Source: Candidatus Poseidoniales archaeon
Lineage (GTDB): Archaea > Thermoplasmatota > Poseidoniia > Poseidoniales > Thalassarchaeaceae
NCBI GenBank assembly: GCA_028821815.1
Contig: JAPKEY010000095.1
Location: 1-6,011, forward strand
DNA: 6,011 nucleotides
Direction of reading: 5' to 3'
Below the pieces are notes generated by a model that saw nothing but the letters and a program-made list of their open reading frames with translations, was not told the origin of the DNA and ran no database searches. Position 1 is the stretch's first letter. The number at the start of each line of letters is the position of its first letter. The position numbers were made by a program, and so were the translations under genes. Shown piece by piece: positions 1 through 6,009 of this stretch.

Positions 1-488
1 AGCTGACCAGATAATTTCTCATCGGCCACATCGAATTGGAAAAAGGCGTGACAAGGCATGAGGGCCATATCCTCGAGTTCCCCTACATTCCAAGCACTGA
101 CAAGAATTCGACGGCTAGATGGGTTGTTTTTAATCAGTCCAATGGCTTCTGAAACCTGATCAATAATGCGGCCATCCTTTGCTTCCCACTTCCGCCACTG
201 CTTGCCATAGACTGGACCGAGATCACCATTTTCATCTGCCCACTCGTTCCAAATTCGGACCTTGTTTTCCTGTAGGTATCTGACATTGGTGTCCCCCGAT
301 AGGAACCAAAGCAATTCGTGAATAATACTTGGCCAATGCAGTTTCTTGGTTGTCACAGCAGGGAACCCTTCCGAGAGGTCATAGCGCATTTGGTGACCAA
401 AAACAGACAACGTACCCGTCCCAGTTCGATCACCGCGTTCCACACCCTCGTCAAGAATGCGGCGTAGAAGGTCGAGATAGGTCTGCAT
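1..488 (-). CDS. thyA: Thymidylate synthase ThyA, N-terminal part (cut by window edge)
   Basis: Thymidylate synthase methylates dUMP to dTMP in the cytoplasm, using 5,10-methylenetetrahydrofolate as both methyl donor and reductant. Translation from the ATG at 488 gives 162 codons before the window ends; the family is usually about 264 residues, so roughly 100 C-terminal residues lie outside. Visible hallmarks are the phosphate-binding loop DRTGTGT (residues 20-26, Arg21), the long conserved block WADENGDLGPVYGKQW (83-98), the paired arginines SSRR (124-127) that reach into the partner subunit, and the nucleophile Cys146 in MPCHAFFQF (144-152). The numbering matches the Escherichia coli enzyme exactly and I recall the two aligning without gaps, so the start is secure. 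It is bacterial-type ThyA, not the flavin-dependent ThyX common in archaea. It lies 50 bases downstream of plsC on the same strand and may share its transcript. No ribosome binding site is visible. Confidence 0.97.
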   Translation of the reverse strand, partial: MQTYLDLLRRILDEGVERGDRTGTGTLSVFGHQMRYDLSEGFPAVTTKKLHWPSIIHELLWFLSGDTNVRYLQENKVRIWNEWADENGDLGPVYGKQWRKWEAKDGRIIDQVSEAIGLIKNNPSSRRILVSAWNVGELEDMALMPCHAFFQFDVADEKLSGQ

Positions 489-529
489 GGAACGAGTGCC
501 CCTAGCCGCGACAGTTCTTGAAGAATGCC

Positions 530-548
530 CGCACCCTTTCAGGGTGCG
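530..548 (-). repeat. Hairpin over the plsC stop codon
   Basis: A perfect 7-base-pair inverted repeat, 530-536 with 542-548, flanks a 5-base loop. Read on the minus strand it is CGCACCC-TGAAA-GGGTGCG, and the TGA in the loop is the stop codon of the acyltransferase gene. No run of U follows on the transcript strand, so it is not a typical intrinsic terminator. It could stabilise or delimit the plsC messenger before thyA. A second, weaker inverted repeat, TTCTT-G-AAGAA, lies at 515-525 in the same gap. The structure is seen; the role is inference. Confidence 0.45.
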
Positions 549-1315
549 CCAAGGGCTGCCATCGTTCCAATCACTTGATCTGTAAATCGTCGATAGAGTT
601 CACCCATCGTTGCACGTTGCTGCCCCTCATTAGATTTGATGATGTTACGAATACTTGATTCATCCTGTGCACCACCATCTGGGTGAACAATCCATTGATT
701 CCAGGTAATACTTTCTCCATATGTCACCTCAACCGGTTTCCAGAATCGAATGATTTTGTCACCCGGTGCCATCACATCTCGTGCCCCAATAATGGCCGTA
801 GTGTAGACTGGTACGTTAGGGTGGCTTGCGGCCAAACGCGCCACACCCGTTTTTCCATTGGCTAGAAATGGCCCCTCTTTTCGACGGGAACGAGTCCCTT
901 CAGGGAAGATTCCCATGGCAAGGCCAGCATCTAGAACATCAGAAGCACTGCTAAGCGCATCCGCTGCCCCCGATTCACGATGTGTTCGGATTTGGCCAGT
1001 CGTGTTCATCACAATCGCAGTCGACAGCTTCTCAAAGTGTCCATCCTTTGCCAGATAATGTATTCTTCGACGGACACCAGCCGTAATCGAAAATGGATCG
1101 ATGTGGGATGTATGATTTGCGGCGAGGATGACAGCCCCCTTGCGAGGTATACGGTGAATGCCCCTGTAACGGATTCTGAACAGTGTGCGGGCCAAGATTG
1201 GAACCACTGCTAATAAGACCGTGTAGAATGGCGATTTTGGCAATGGAATGCCTGTACCTGGAATCCGACACATCGCGTGAAGTTCAGCGAGAGTCGTATC
1301 ACTGGCCTCAACCAT
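539..1315 (-). CDS. plsC: 1-acyl-sn-glycerol-3-phosphate acyltransferase (PlsC/LPLAT family)
   Basis: Proteins of this family move an acyl group from acyl-CoA or acyl-ACP onto the 2-position of lysophosphatidic acid, giving phosphatidic acid at the cytoplasmic face of the membrane. The 258-residue product has a hydrophobic segment at about 30-47. Acyltransferase block I is NHTSHIDP (67-74), with the catalytic HX4D pair His68 and Asp73; block III is FPEGTRSR (137-144), with Glu139 in the glycerophosphate-binding site; and GKTGVARLA (154-162) plus a valine-proline (VPV, 168-170) form the block IV region. Length is normal for the family. The ATG at 1315 is used; an in-frame ATG at 1273 (residue 15) would also keep the whole domain. 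It probably leads a two-gene unit with thyA and is divergent from the exported protein at 1402. The exact acceptor and the acyl donor cannot be told from sequence. A PlsC in an archaeon is notable because archaeal lipids are normally ether-linked. Confidence 0.93.
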   Translation of the reverse strand: MVEASDTTLAELHAMCRIPGTGIPLPKSPFYTVLLAVVPILARTLFRIRYRGIHRIPRKGAVILAANHTSHIDPFSITAGVRRRIHYLAKDGHFEKLSTAIVMNTTGQIRTHRESGAADALSSASDVLDAGLAMGIFPEGTRSRRKEGPFLANGKTGVARLAASHPNVPVYTTAIIGARDVMAPGDKIIRFWKPVEVTYGESITWNQWIVHPDGGAQDESSIRNIIKSNEGQQRATMGELYRRFTDQVIGTMAALGAP

Positions 1316-1372
1316 ACATGGTGGCCATTCAAATATGCACTTGATGATTGCCTATTGATTGGTGGTTAAGGT

Positions 1373-1380
1373 CAATAATT
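1373..1380 (+). promoter_or_regulatory. Candidate archaeal TATA box for the exported protein gene
   Basis: The A/T-only core AATAATT (1374-1380) sits in CAATAATT, preceded by the purine-rich GGTTAAGG (1364-1371), which could serve as a BRE. Its centre is about 26 bases before the GTG at 1402, the usual spacing between TATA box and transcription start in archaea, so transcription could begin at or next to that GTG and give a leaderless messenger. Another AT-rich stretch, CAAATAT at 1330-1336, is a competing candidate. This is judged by eye from motif and spacing only. Confidence 0.33.
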
Positions 1381-1401
1381 GGTCCCTCACGGATTGGTAC
1401 C

Positions 1402-2514
1402 GTGCGAGCCGCCATCTTCATGCTCGGTGTTTTGCTTTTGCCATTGGCTGCGCCGGGGGCTGTCGCGTGGAGAGCCGATGGTTGGTTAACCCAAGAGGTG
1501 GTTGGTGGGGAACGCCTTACGCTTGGTGATGAATTCGGTTGCCATGGGATGCCTGGGAAAAATGTGGCCGATAATCGTAGTGTAATTTCAGAATGTAAGA
1601 TGTATCTTACATCTCAAATAAATGCATCAAAGTGGGGCGCAGAGCCCCTTTCTTTTGGACTACAAGAAACCGATTCCGATTCACCTACACGTGACTTATT
1701 GATGGCAGAAGGGTTCCGTATCGTTGGGGATCAAATACCATCAATTACAGGCCAAAATCCAAACTGGGCTATTGAGCGAAGTGGCGGTAGTCTAGAACAG
1801 AATGTCGCTTCGATTTCGGCAATTGAGCAAGGGATTGAATCAAATGGTTATGCGAATTTGTATTGGGAGGCGCAAATTGAGGATCTCAATGTTCGTAGGG
1901 ATAAAGATGTACTCACGTGGATAGAATCACAGGATTATTGGTTTACAACATGGGGTGAATGGTTTTCTTCAACACACCCGGCCAGTGAATTTGAACGGAC
2001 GAACCAATCGATTACACTGAAAGGAACTGCGACAAGCAATGGTGGCTGGGGCGTACCTGGAAACACGTTTTTGTCCATCACCGGGGGTCAAATCACAGAC
2101 ATTTCTCGAATCGACGGTGGGGTGCTTGATGAACTCACCATTGAAGATAATCACTTGAAAGAAGGATTCCGCATTTTGGATCAATCCAATGCTACGCTGA
2201 CCATCCCCGAAGGTGCACTAGTCCTGATTACATGGGCAGGCGATATTGCTGAGGTCCAGATTGAACAGGGTACATTCAATAATTTCACACCATTCATGGC
2301 AGTCGGCCACCATACAACAGACCTGTTTGAGTGGAGTTCTCCATTCCAAGACTCACCACTCAGATTTACATGGCTGATTGAACCGCAACCTGACATCGAA
2401 CCGACATGGATTCTACCGATGCTTGCTGTCCTCATCATTCTGGTTGCACCTGTGGCAATTAGATATACTCTCAATCACGATCGTGAGATGCATTATTCAC
2501 CAGAGGAAGAGTGA
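1402..2514 (+). CDS. Exported, C-terminally anchored Trp-rich protein of unknown function
   Basis: I do not recognise this gene. From the GTG at 1402 the 370-residue product begins with a classic signal peptide: Arg2, the hydrophobic core IFMLGVLLLPLAAP (5-18) and an AVA cleavage site ending at Ala22. A long, largely beta-like extracellular region follows. One strong membrane helix lies at about 336-354 (WILPMLAVLIILVAPVAI), then a short charged cytoplasmic tail ending in three Glu. Cys47 and Cys65 are the only cysteines of the mature part and could form a disulfide. Five N-glycosylation sequons are present (Asn58, 74, 201, 263, 294). Tryptophan is high: 14 in the predicted mature chain of about 348 residues. 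A longer TTG start at 1348 would add 18 residues and leave only 32 bases to the divergent plsC; GTG is preferred because it gives a short n-region and fits a TATA box. An ATG at 1420 is also possible. Its 3' end overlaps the neighbouring convergent gene by 22 bases. Confidence 0.85.
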   Translation: MRAAIFMLGVLLLPLAAPGAVAWRADGWLTQEVVGGERLTLGDEFGCHGMPGKNVADNRSVISECKMYLTSQINASKWGAEPLSFGLQETDSDSPTRDLLMAEGFRIVGDQIPSITGQNPNWAIERSGGSLEQNVASISAIEQGIESNGYANLYWEAQIEDLNVRRDKDVLTWIESQDYWFTTWGEWFSSTHPASEFERTNQSITLKGTATSNGGWGVPGNTFLSITGGQITDISRIDGGVLDELTIEDNHLKEGFRILDQSNATLTIPEGALVLITWAGDIAEVQIEQGTFNNFTPFMAVGHHTTDLFEWSSPFQDSPLRFTWLIEPQPDIEPTWILPMLAVLIILVAPVAIRYTLNHDREMHYSPEEE

Positions 2515-3533
2515 ATCTGAACTCCTTCGCGCTGCATTGCATCAAGCAGGCGTTGCAGTAATTCAGACTCCTCTCCCAATATCTCAGGGGGCATCACACC
2601 ATTTTTGGAAATCGAACCATCAGCCAACATCTCAGCAACTTCTACGGTGACAAGACCCGTGGTACGGGCCATCGATGACCAACCATCCTTTCCTTCGTCG
2701 ATGACATCCCACCGTAGGGTTGTATCTCTATCTTTGACTTCGATGCCCAACCATGTGAATTCTGGGCGTTGTGAATTAAACTTCCAAGCTTCAATCAACT
2801 CATCTTCTGTATCCTTACCTGACAAATATCGGTCGATATGCCCCGGCCATCGAACAGTGTATTCAAGTAATTCCTCACTATCGATAGTATCCAACAACGA
2901 GCGAACCCCATCGGTTAGGAAGGCCTCCATTTGACCATATTCTGGCACAGATACTAGATGACGTTCGGACAAGGCGGCCTCAGTGACATTGTGGCCATTG
3001 CGACGAATTCGCGCAGGTCGCATGTATTCCTCGATCACATCCGATGGTGAAAAAGGGGCCATGTAGGACCATTCTTGATCTGGTTCCTGCGGATTCCCAC
3101 CGACCCAAATCTTGGCTGATAAAAGTGGCCCCATTCGGCATTGTGCATCCATCAACAAGGCATTGGACAAACCTGGAGCAATTCCGATATCATAGATCAA
3201 TCGAGAACCGTGTTCCTTGGCTAATTCTTCATACATTCTGGGGTCTTCAGATGTAAAAGCCAAATCAGCCACAGACAATCCCTCTATAGACAATAATGTG
3301 GGGCGAACTGAGTGTCCGATGCGACCAGGGAGGCAATTGATCACAACATCAAATCCCCTCACCATTTCAGGCAAGGTTTCCAATTCAATATGCGATTGAA
3401 TTACCTCAATATCTGCGGGTATATCTGACAACAAATCTGCATCGACAACCCGTATCTCGTGTTTTCTGTCATTCAGGATACAGGCTACGAATCGTCCCAC
3501 CAGCCCGCCACCGAGTACACAGATGCGGGCCAT
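2493..3533 (-). CDS. Saccharopine dehydrogenase-family oxidoreductase (lysine 6-dehydrogenase-like)
   Basis: Members of this family oxidise lysine-derived substrates with NAD(P): saccharopine dehydrogenase, or L-lysine 6-dehydrogenase, which deaminates lysine to a semialdehyde that cyclises to piperideine-6-carboxylate. The 346-residue product opens with a Rossmann fold: strand ARICVLG then GGGLVG (8-13), and an acidic residue, Asp32, at the end of the second strand (RVVDAD), which suggests NAD over NADP. CLPGRIG (67-73) and the family signature GIAPGLSNALL (117-127) follow; the latter marks the switch to the substrate domain. Further family blocks are YTVRWPGH (225-232) and ARTTGLVTVEVAEML (289-303). 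Length fits a stand-alone dehydrogenase without the lysine-ketoglutarate reductase part. The ATG at 3533 directly starts the Rossmann strand; a GTG at 3554 would add seven residues. It is divergent from trpS across 92 bases. Carboxynorspermidine or other relatives cannot be excluded, so no symbol is given. Confidence 0.88.
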   Translation of the reverse strand: MARICVLGGGLVGRFVACILNDRKHEIRVVDADLLSDIPADIEVIQSHIELETLPEMVRGFDVVINCLPGRIGHSVRPTLLSIEGLSVADLAFTSEDPRMYEELAKEHGSRLIYDIGIAPGLSNALLMDAQCRMGPLLSAKIWVGGNPQEPDQEWSYMAPFSPSDVIEEYMRPARIRRNGHNVTEAALSERHLVSVPEYGQMEAFLTDGVRSLLDTIDSEELLEYTVRWPGHIDRYLSGKDTEDELIEAWKFNSQRPEFTWLGIEVKDRDTTLRWDVIDEGKDGWSSMARTTGLVTVEVAEMLADGSISKNGVMPPEILGEESELLQRLLDAMQREGVQIHSSSGE

Positions 3534-3565
3534 GGCTCGGCGTGGGTAATCCACACGTCAAACCA

Positions 3566-3580
3566 TCGGCCATAGGCCGA
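3566..3580. repeat. Perfect inverted repeat in the divergent dehydrogenase/trpS gap
   Basis: TCGGCC-ATA-GGCCGA is a perfect 6-base inverted repeat with a 3-base spacer in the 92-base gap between the two divergent starts at 3533 and 3626. It lies 33 bases before the dehydrogenase ATG and 46 bases before the trpS ATG, the zone where archaeal regulators or the basal factors bind. It could be an operator for either gene. A weak TATA-like TTGATA at 3596-3601 is about 27 bases before the trpS ATG. Symmetry is seen; function is a guess. Confidence 0.35.
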
Positions 3581-3625
3581 AGTTGACCCGACGCCTTGAT
3601 AGCCGCTTTGATATCGGCATCTCCG

Positions 3626-4981
3626 ATGGTAGACATCGACCCATGGTCAAGCGAGGTCTCTACAGACTATGACCGAATCATCCAGCAGTTTGGTTTGGAA
3701 TCGGTCCCATTGGCTGAAATCCCAAATCCATCCTTACATCATCGCCGGGGCATCATTTTCGCCCATCGTGATTTGGGCAACATCCTCCAAGCGAATGCTC
3801 GTGGCGACCCCTTTGGGGTCATGACGGGCTTGATGCCCAGTGGGCAGATGCATTTGGGTCACAAGATGGTCATTGACCAGGTACGCTGGTTTCAGGAACA
3901 AGGTGCAGATGTGACTATCGCAGTTGCCGATCTTGAGGCAAATGCAACGCGTGGTTACAGTCTGGCGGAATGCCGCAAGGTCGCTTTGGAGGAATATGTA
4001 GCCAATTATGTGGCCATGGGCTTGGACCCTGAACGCACGAATATTTACTTCCAAAGCATGCGACCGATTGTTCAGCGCATGGGTTTCACGCTGGGGAAGC
4101 GCACCAATCTTTCTGAATTCGAAGCCATTTATGGGTTCAAAGGCGATACAAATCTTGCTCACGTTCAAGCACCATTGGTGCAAGCCGGTGACATCCTACA
4201 TCCTCAACTCGACGAGTATGGCGGGCTACGCCCAATTGTTGTTCCAGTCGGAGTCGACCAAGACCCACACCTACGTTTGTGTAGGGGTTTGGCTGGTAAG
4301 ACGAACTGGTTTAATGTCAATGATCGAAAGAATGGAGGGTTGCGTATCACAGTCTCAGTGATGGATGAAAATCAGGGTATTGTCGCAGGAGATAAGGCAA
4401 CCACGAAGGCGGTATTTGGCAAAATTGTTGAATCACTTAAAGGGCTTGGATACAGTGACATCATGGCTGATTCAAAACATGGTATCGTAGACCTCCCTGC
4501 AGCTACCGGAAAAGATCGCTATCCGATTCGAATGGCCCTTCTTACACTAGAAAGAGGCATGGGTGGCCCTGGCTTGCTGCAACCAAGTAGCACCTACCAC
4601 CGCTTCGCTGTTGGTATGACTGGTGGCAAGATGTCTTCTTCAATGCCAGAGACGACAATTTTTCTCAATGAGGATATGAAGAAGATGGAGAAGAAGTTCA
4701 AGCGCTCGTTCTCCGGAGGTCAATCTACTGTTGAGGAGCACCGCCGGCTTGGGGGAAATCCCGAGATTGATGTTGCCTTCCAATATCTGCGCTTCTTTTT
4801 TGAAGAAGACGATGCCGCCCTTGAAGAAATTCGCCGAGGTTATGTGGCTGGTGACATCCTCAGTGGTGAACTCAAAATGATGACTGTTGAGAAGGCAGGG
4901 GCGTGGTTGACTGAATTAGCCGAATTGCGGGACCAAAACGCGCATATGGTCGATGATTTCCTTGCTGCAGATGCCCGCTAA
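3626..4981 (+). CDS. trpS: Tryptophan--tRNA ligase, archaeal/eukaryotic type
   Basis: Class Ic aminoacyl-tRNA synthetase that activates tryptophan with ATP and charges tRNA-Trp in the cytoplasm. The 451-residue product starts MVDIDPWSSEV. The first nucleotide-binding signature is PSGQMHLGHK (71-80, HIGH motif at 76-79), the tryptophan-side region includes PLVQAGDI (183-190), VGVDQDPH (208-215) closes the Rossmann half, and the KMSKS motif appears as GGKMSSS (333-339). The C-terminal half, with FSGGQSTVEEHRRLGGN (362-378) and LSGELKMMTVE (412-422), resembles human and archaeal TrpRS rather than bacterial enzymes. Relative to the human protein as I recall it, about 90 extra residues lie between VGVDQDPH and PSSTYHRF (320-327), roughly residues 227-315. 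The ATG at 3626 is chosen over a TTG at 3596 because the latter only adds ten residues with no family match and a weak TATA-like box would fall inside it. The TAA stop abuts the stop of the convergent aldo/keto reductase. Confidence 0.98.
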   Translation: MVDIDPWSSEVSTDYDRIIQQFGLESVPLAEIPNPSLHHRRGIIFAHRDLGNILQANARGDPFGVMTGLMPSGQMHLGHKMVIDQVRWFQEQGADVTIAVADLEANATRGYSLAECRKVALEEYVANYVAMGLDPERTNIYFQSMRPIVQRMGFTLGKRTNLSEFEAIYGFKGDTNLAHVQAPLVQAGDILHPQLDEYGGLRPIVVPVGVDQDPHLRLCRGLAGKTNWFNVNDRKNGGLRITVSVMDENQGIVAGDKATTKAVFGKIVESLKGLGYSDIMADSKHGIVDLPAATGKDRYPIRMALLTLERGMGGPGLLQPSSTYHRFAVGMTGGKMSSSMPETTIFLNEDMKKMEKKFKRSFSGGQSTVEEHRRLGGNPEIDVAFQYLRFFFEEDDAALEEIRRGYVAGDILSGELKMMTVEKAGAWLTELAELRDQNAHMVDDFLAADAR

Positions 4982-5815
4982 TCAGGGCTCTGAAGTAGGG
5001 TCCCAACCTGAGATGTACCCGCATTCCATTGCTTCAATGGCCCCCATTTCACCCGATATATCTACATCGAGCGATGCGATATTCTCCACGATTCTGTCGG
5101 CGCGACTGGACTTGGGTATCGTGATGCAACCGAGGTCATGACAGAATTTGATGGCAACTTGGGCTGGCGTGCATCCCAAGCGGTTGGCAACATTAATCAA
5201 ATCGGGGTCCTCCAATTTTTGTCCGCGTGCCAAAGGTGAGTAGGCCATGACCTTCGCACCCACAGATTCGGTAGCAGCCCGAAGTTCGGGCCGTTGTAAC
5301 CATGGATTGATTTCGATTTGATTGACTGCAGGAAGATAGGTTGCGTATTCACGCATCGCAGCTAAATGGTGTGCACCATAGTTAGAAACTCCAATCGCCT
5401 TGACCCAACCCTGTTCGAGACAATGCTCCATCCCTTTCCAGACCGGTTCGCGATGATCAGAATCCTCCGGGGGGGCATGGACAAGGTACAGGTCAATGTA
5501 ATCTGTGTCCAAATATTCCAATGATTTCTGACAGTGCTCAAGAACCTCCTCGAAGCCCGTCGCGTGCATTCGGCGTAGTTTCGTTGTGATGAACACATTC
5601 TCGCGATCGACCCCTGCTTCCTTCAATGCCTCACCAACTTCATGCTCATTGCTGTATGCGCGCGCGGTATCGATGTGTGTGTAACCCGCAGCCAGTGCTG
5701 CCAAACAGGCCGATCTACACTCCCCCTGTTCCGACATCAGAAAAACACCCAAGCCAAATGACGGTATTTCATGAGTGTATTCCACACTCTCGGCTGTACG
5801 GTGACCAATGCGCAT
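4982..5815 (-). CDS. Aldo/keto reductase, NADPH-dependent
   Basis: Cytoplasmic TIM-barrel oxidoreductase that reduces aldehydes and ketones to alcohols, usually with NADPH; its substrate here is not evident. From the ATG at 5815 the product is 277 residues, typical for the AKR5-like group of 2,5-diketo-gluconate reductase relatives. All four catalytic residues are present: Asp49 in HIDTARAY, Tyr54 ending that motif, Lys79 in ITTKL and His113 in LVHAP. Other landmarks are GVSNYG (142-147), NQIEINPW (165-172), YSPLARG (192-198) and the cofactor phosphate-binding IPKSSRADRI (233-242). A TTG at 5884 would add 23 residues without family likeness and overlap the upstream small gene, so it is rejected. 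It follows that small gene by 32 bases on the same strand, probably in one transcript. A run of seven G at 5469-5475 lies inside, but the reading frame is intact. No ribosome binding site is seen. Confidence 0.95.
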   Translation of the reverse strand: MRIGHRTAESVEYTHEIPSFGLGVFLMSEQGECRSACLAALAAGYTHIDTARAYSNEHEVGEALKEAGVDRENVFITTKLRRMHATGFEEVLEHCQKSLEYLDTDYIDLYLVHAPPEDSDHREPVWKGMEHCLEQGWVKAIGVSNYGAHHLAAMREYATYLPAVNQIEINPWLQRPELRAATESVGAKVMAYSPLARGQKLEDPDLINVANRLGCTPAQVAIKFCHDLGCITIPKSSRADRIVENIASLDVDISGEMGAIEAMECGYISGWDPTSEP

Positions 5816-5847
5816 GTACACATGCGAGGGGCGGCAAGTGATGAAAC

Positions 5848-6009
5848 TTACAGAAGCGTGATGAAGAAATTTTTTGCCACCCAAGTAATCATCATCGTGG
5901 TCATCATGATGGCCAAGGTCATCCTGCCAATTCGCCGCATACGCTCACTTCTGGCATCGTATGCAGCAGCCTCCTCTTCGCTCAAAGGCTCGATTTCCCA
6001 CGGCTCCAT
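5848..6009 (-). CDS. Small Met-rich single-pass membrane protein, 53 residues
   Basis: I do not recognise this short gene. The ATG at 6009 opens a 53-codon frame closed by TAA at 5848-5850. The N-terminal half is acidic then basic (MEPWEIEPLSEEE, then RSERMRRIGR at 20-29). A single hydrophobic helix follows from about 30 to the end, containing the pattern MMTTMM (35-40), and the protein ends LL five bases of sense later. The positive cluster just before the helix places the N-terminus in the cytoplasm and makes this a tail-anchored-like protein. It is upstream of, and on the same strand as, the aldo/keto reductase with a 32-base gap. The coherent charge and hydrophobicity plan argues for a real gene. 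The true start could lie outside the window, since only two bases remain upstream of the ATG. Function unknown. Confidence 0.6.
   Translation of the reverse strand: MEPWEIEPLSEEEAAAYDARSERMRRIGRMTLAIMMTTMMITWVAKNFFITLL

Noticed and set aside
1348..1401. TTG-initiated extension of the exported protein by 18 residues
   Set aside because: It leaves only 32 bases to the divergent plsC start and puts 24 residues in front of the hydrophobic core; the GTG at 1402 fits better. Not excluded entirely.
2181..2474. A 97-codon open frame antisense to the exported protein gene
   Set aside because: No motif, no promoter or ribosome binding site, and the plus-strand frame has a clear signal peptide and membrane anchor that explain this DNA.
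3734..4183. A 149-codon open frame on the minus strand inside trpS
   Set aside because: It lies fully antisense to the conserved HIGH-motif region of trpS, has no recognisable motif, and its composition follows from the codon pattern of the real gene.
5469..5475. Run of seven G as a possible frameshift or phase-variable tract
   Set aside because: The aldo/keto reductase frame reads intact through it as HAPPED around catalytic His113, and seven bases is short for a slippage switch.
5813..5824. CATGT-AC-ACATG inverted repeat over the aldo/keto reductase start codon
   Set aside because: Only five base pairs with a 2-base spacer; such symmetry is common by chance and half of it is the start codon itself.
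5816..5884. TTG-initiated extension of the aldo/keto reductase by 23 residues
   Set aside because: The added residues have no likeness to the family and would overlap the small membrane protein gene; the ATG at 5815 gives the usual family length.
5887..5912. Cluster of ATC/CAT triplets resembling a microsatellite
   Set aside because: It is explained by the ATG-rich codons for the methionine-rich helix of the small membrane protein.
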